Positions 38,999 through 42,200 of a DNA stretch of 42,200 nt are shown here, in pieces. The stretch comes from Cymbomonas tetramitiformis (taxonomy: Eukaryota > Chlorophyta > Pyramimonadophyceae > Pyramimonadales > Pyramimonadaceae): contig LGRX02003619.1 in assembly GCA_001247695.2 (NCBI GenBank), forward strand, positions 1 through 42,200, written 5' to 3'. The notes under the pieces are model-generated. The model saw nothing but the letters and a program-made list of their open reading frames with translations, had not been told where the DNA came from and did no database searches. A program made the position numbers and the translations under genes. Position 1 is the stretch's first letter; each line of letters starts with the position of its first letter.

Positions 38999-40240
38999 GC
39001 ACGAGAAACGAGAACTCAAGTGAGTGCAGCGCGTAGATATCAATAATTTTGTGTTGACAGGTTGCGGAGCGCAAGCATATAAGGCGACGCAGTCGAATAA
39101 TACGAATATTGATATATTGCACATACCGCTGCAATAGCGAAGACAGTGCGCGAGATAATTGTCGTATTCGCAGGATCGCACATACAGCTGACCATCATAT
39201 TCACTGTGCGAAAAGGTGTGCACGAGGCATACGAATGCTCTGTGGTCACATATGCGCACAGAATGATTTGCAGCTTTGAGAAATGTATACTGAATGGCGA
39301 TCATATATGCGCGAGAGATCGATTCGCAGCAGTAAGCATGCGCGACAATCATATGTTCTCGCAGAAGTGATTCGCAATCAGAAGTATGCGCGGCAATCAT
39401 ATGCACGCGCATGGACGATTCGCAGTTGAAAAAATTACGCAGAATGAGATACGGCATAGAAATCATCAGCGGATTCATGATCCGCGTACAAGTCAGCATA
39501 AGTCAACACTCGTATCATGTGCTGAGCAAAATGGCGACAATATATGCTTTTCATCAGCAGCGCGCGCGATTGCATAAATTCACTTGCAGCGTGCTACGAT
39601 GTGCTAGGAGGCAAGCACAAGAGCAAGAAAAACGGCTAAGTATAAAACGCAAGAGTACTCAGTACGGAGTACAGTAGGACCGATCAGAATGATGTTGATG
39701 TGAGGTGCCTAGCCTGTTGTACGGAGTACTCAGTACAGTTGAGTTATGGAAAGAGTTCCTGAATGTATAAGAACTCTAAGTGTAACCCGTTTCGGGGATG
39801 AGAACTGAACTGAAAAGTATAACATAAAAGTAAAGAGCCGTAACTGCTGTATATTGTGTATTGAAAGCATGCACTGAAAGCAAAAGCATAACTATATAGA
39901 TTTACGAAACCGAAGTCTTATAGTTGACCAAGCGTAATCATACCTCGTGCGGTCGTTTAATAAGTGTAGATAGAATAAGTCCGAAACCGTAAAGAAGAGA
40001 AGAAGCAAGAGTGTAGACTCCTACAAAATGGTAATTAGTTCGTGTTTTCACGTTGCTTCCCTGTCTTTTTAGCGCGAATTCTGATCATACCCGCCCCGCC
40101 TTGCGCGACTAGCTAGCGAAGTGCGTCACTACGAAATCGAGAATGCCTGTGCTTTCGTTCTTGTTGCGCGGTGGTGTGTGGGTTTGAGGGTTCCAGGGCG
40201 CTTGGAGCCGCGTCGGTGTGGAGGAATCTAGCCCGACGAC
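38999..40240. other. Non-coding, repeat-bearing stretch
   Basis: Degenerate tandem repeats at 39160-39430 with ATCATATG..GCGC and GATTCGCAG. Two GTACTCAGTACGGAGTAC palindromes lie near 39655 and 39720. No supported gene. Confidence 0.55.
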
Positions 40241-40275
40241 AATCTTTTGAGGTGCGCGCGTTGCCTTGGTCCTAG

Positions 40276-40303
40276 CACGCATAGCACGCATAGCACGCAT
40301 AGC
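40276..40303. repeat. CATAGCACG nonamer repeats
   Basis: Three tandem copies of AGCACGCAT, with two more at 40779-40793 just before the ATG of the gene at 40795. Confidence 0.8.
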
Positions 40304-40480
40304 CGTGTTTTGGACTCGCAGGTGTCGGGAAATTGGAATCGACTCAGTTTTTCGGCAAATCCGACCCTTCGCGGCGGAAGCGCTGCGCAATTTTTTGAAT
40401 TTTGCGTGGCTTTTGCTGAAATTCGGAGTTGGTTCGGGATTTCGCCTACCTTTAATTTGGCCCTCTAGTCCCCCCTATTC

Positions 40481-40737
40481 GGGAATCTCCGCGCTTCGGC
40501 CGGTGTGTCTACTTGTGCTCGCGCGCAAGTAGCGAATTCCTGGAAGCGGGTACTGGTTGCCACGTCAACCGTTTTTCGATTGGTTAATTCACGAGCGTGC
40601 AACGTGTGATGTTCCCCATGGGACTTTAGTTTTCTAGAATCCTCTTTTCCGGAAATCTCCGCGCCTCGGCCGGTGTAGCTGCTTGTGCTCGGGCGCAAGT
40701 GGTGAATTTCTGGATCGGCGGGTGCTAGTCGCCACGT
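40481..40737. repeat. Direct repeat upstream of the right-end gene
   Basis: Two copies (about 40481-40565 and 40650-40737) of a block from GGAA.TCTCCGCGC through TCGGCCGGTGT and GCGCAAGT to GCCACGT, about 170 bases apart. They lie in the presumed promoter or leader. Confidence 0.75.
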
Positions 40738-40794
40738 GTGTCGTGTGGCACTTTCGGCTTTAGCTAATTAGATCTCACGCATAGCACGCATACA

Positions 40795-42200
40795 ATGCCA
40801 ATGTACTCGGATGAAGAGGAATGCCTCGGTCGGTCGGGCCGTCGTGGGGGGGTCGGGCCGGCGCCGCCCCCGGCTCAACCGTGGGGTCCGGTCGGTCGGG
40901 ATCTCGCGCTGCGGGCCTGTCAGTCGGCCCAGGCTAGCTCTTCGGAGTTCTGGGGCGCGGCCGGCAGGTCGGACAGCCGGGATTGGCGCTCCCGTGAGAG
41001 GGGGGGGGAGTGCGGCGTGCGCTTGCACGCCAATACGGCGGTGAAGCCCTCGAGGTTACACCGGCGTGCACGCCCCTGAGAGCCCCTCCAGGGTTGTCTG
41101 GTGGGCCCCCCAGGGCCTCACCACCGAAAACCCCTTCACCAGCGAGAGTCAGTGGGGCTGAGCCAGTGTCCGAGCTCGCATTGAGCTCGGCGCTACGGCA
41201 GCCGGCGCGCCGGAAGCGTGCGTCGCCCGAGGCTCCGGCACCGCCGGTGGCAGGCGCCGGCTCCGGGTCGGACTCGGACCGCTCTGCTAAGGGGTTGAAC
41301 CCCTCGGCAGCTCCCTTCTCCCCACTCCCTGCGTCCAGCAGGAGTGCGAGCAGTAGGGTCGTCCGTCAGGAACCGGCGTCGGGACCGGCAGCGTCCTCCC
41401 TCTCTCCCCTCGTGGGGGGCGAGCAAGGAAATCTCATCAGCGCCCCAGGGCGCTTTGAGATTTACCGAGCCAGTGACTGGAGCCCCCCTGCAGAAGGGGA
41501 GTCTGATGATGTCCGGCGCCCAGAGCGGCTGGACGTCGTCCAATCACGGGGGCGCGAGTCTCGCATCCGGCCCAATCCGGCTTGGCGAGGAGAGGGACGT
41601 CAATCCATGCTCGCATTGGCCCTCCGTCAATGGAGCACTTGGGCGCTGAATTCAGCGCAACGACGTGCGAGAGTCTCCCTGCCAGCTCGTCAGCGCGCAA
41701 CCGCGCGGCTTGCGTGGGTCGCATGGAAGGCCAGGACGGACCAGTCAGCGCATCAGCGCGAGCTCCAGCGCCTGGCATTCCAAGCGTGGAATGACGTCAC
41801 CCAACAGGTCGCCCAACTTCAAGGCCTGTTTGACAAAGGCAGTCGGCGCCGAGTCGAGTCCGCTTTCGCAGCATGGCGCCAGCATGTCGTCCAGACACAG
41901 GGTCTGTGGCGCAGAGGCAGACGTCAAGCTGGAGCTGTCTTCATGGCATGGCACCAGCAGACGATGCTCGCCAAGGAGAGGAGCACCTGGTGGGTTGGAG
42001 CCCGGAGACACCGCGGATGTCCCAGATGGGCAGGAGGTGTCTCCGCGAGTGGCGCCGGCTCCCCAGGACGACCCCAGTCAGCTCGGACTCGTCCCAGGGA
42101 ACGAGTGCCCGCCGTCCAGTAAGAAAGGCGGGAACCTCATCCGGTGTCAGCTCTTGCTCGGATTCCGACCAGGAGTCTATGTGGCAAGACATCCGTCGAG
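40795..42200 (+). CDS. Trp-repeat protein gene, partial, cut by window end
   Basis: ATG at 40795 (MPMYSDEEECLG) opens a Gly/Pro/Ser-rich frame to 41079. A nine-G run at 41000-41008 separates it from the main frame (open to 42122), so one base there would join them. The main frame has a disordered Ser/Pro/Arg part (to about residue 200) and then five short Trp-anchored helices: ALRQW, AWVAW, AFQAW, AFAAW, VFMAW, spaced 21-31 residues apart. This is like centrin-binding Sfi1 repeats. At 42119 CCA|GTAAGA is a good splice donor, so the stop at 42120-42122 is probably intronic. Function is unproven. A transposon ORF1 protein is an alternative. Confidence 0.5.

Overview
This is a eukaryotic, transposon-rich stretch of nuclear DNA, most likely from an alga or an early plant lineage. 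The evidence is spliceosomal introns (GT..AG, about 45-200 nt), a chalcone-synthase-type polyketide synthase, LTR retrotransposons, hAT, Mutator-like and CACTA-like DNA transposons, and a chromodomain retroelement carrying a cytosine methyltransferase. I cannot name the species. I see no tRNA, rRNA or CRISPR. Most of the window is mobile DNA. Host-like genes are a single-exon type III polyketide synthase (9401-10750), a multi-exon membrane protein with a degenerate Cu/Zn-superoxide-dismutase-like ectodomain (25633-28952), and a Trp-repeat gene that runs off the right edge (40795-42200).

Left block (1-8121): a minus-strand gag-only LTR element (5' LTR 7967-8121) whose gag frame is split by a 5.07 kb hAT element (1603-6673; 8-bp duplication GCTGGTGA). 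The hAT is itself split inside its transposase by a 2.53 kb long-arm Mutator-like foldback (3462-5995; 9-bp duplication GCAGGGTCA). Removing the hAT and one copy of its duplication brings the gag frame together without a shift.

Middle block (8122-25100): the polyketide synthase locus; a second gag-only element (13685-15175, 3' LTR from 15387); a minus-strand non-autonomous LTR element (15550-22042, duplication ACCCA) inserted in that LTR; and a plus-strand LTR element (16664-21224, duplication GTAAT) inserted in the ORF of the previous one. The innermost element carries a CACTA-type transposase remnant (DUF4218 and DUF4216) and a 180-bp tandem array. A short LTR element (22285-24082), a further LTR (24312-24808) and a 26-bp-arm foldback follow. 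Several of these LTR elements share a hairpin made by the purine-rich tract directly before the 3' LTR.

Right block (25600-42200): the SOD-like membrane protein gene; a degenerate acidic repeat ORF; a 634-bp foldback; a decayed chromodomain plus C5 DNA methyltransferase retroelement with its polypurine tract and LTR start; a CACTA-like element (about 33000-36300) whose introns carry the same GAAGAC motif as its end regions; a decayed Ty3-type LTR element with gag and no pol (36439 to about 38998); repeats; and the Trp-repeat gene.

The nested insertions can be dated relative to one another from target duplications and LTR divergence: innermost LTR pair 1 difference in 228, enclosing pair 4 in 175.
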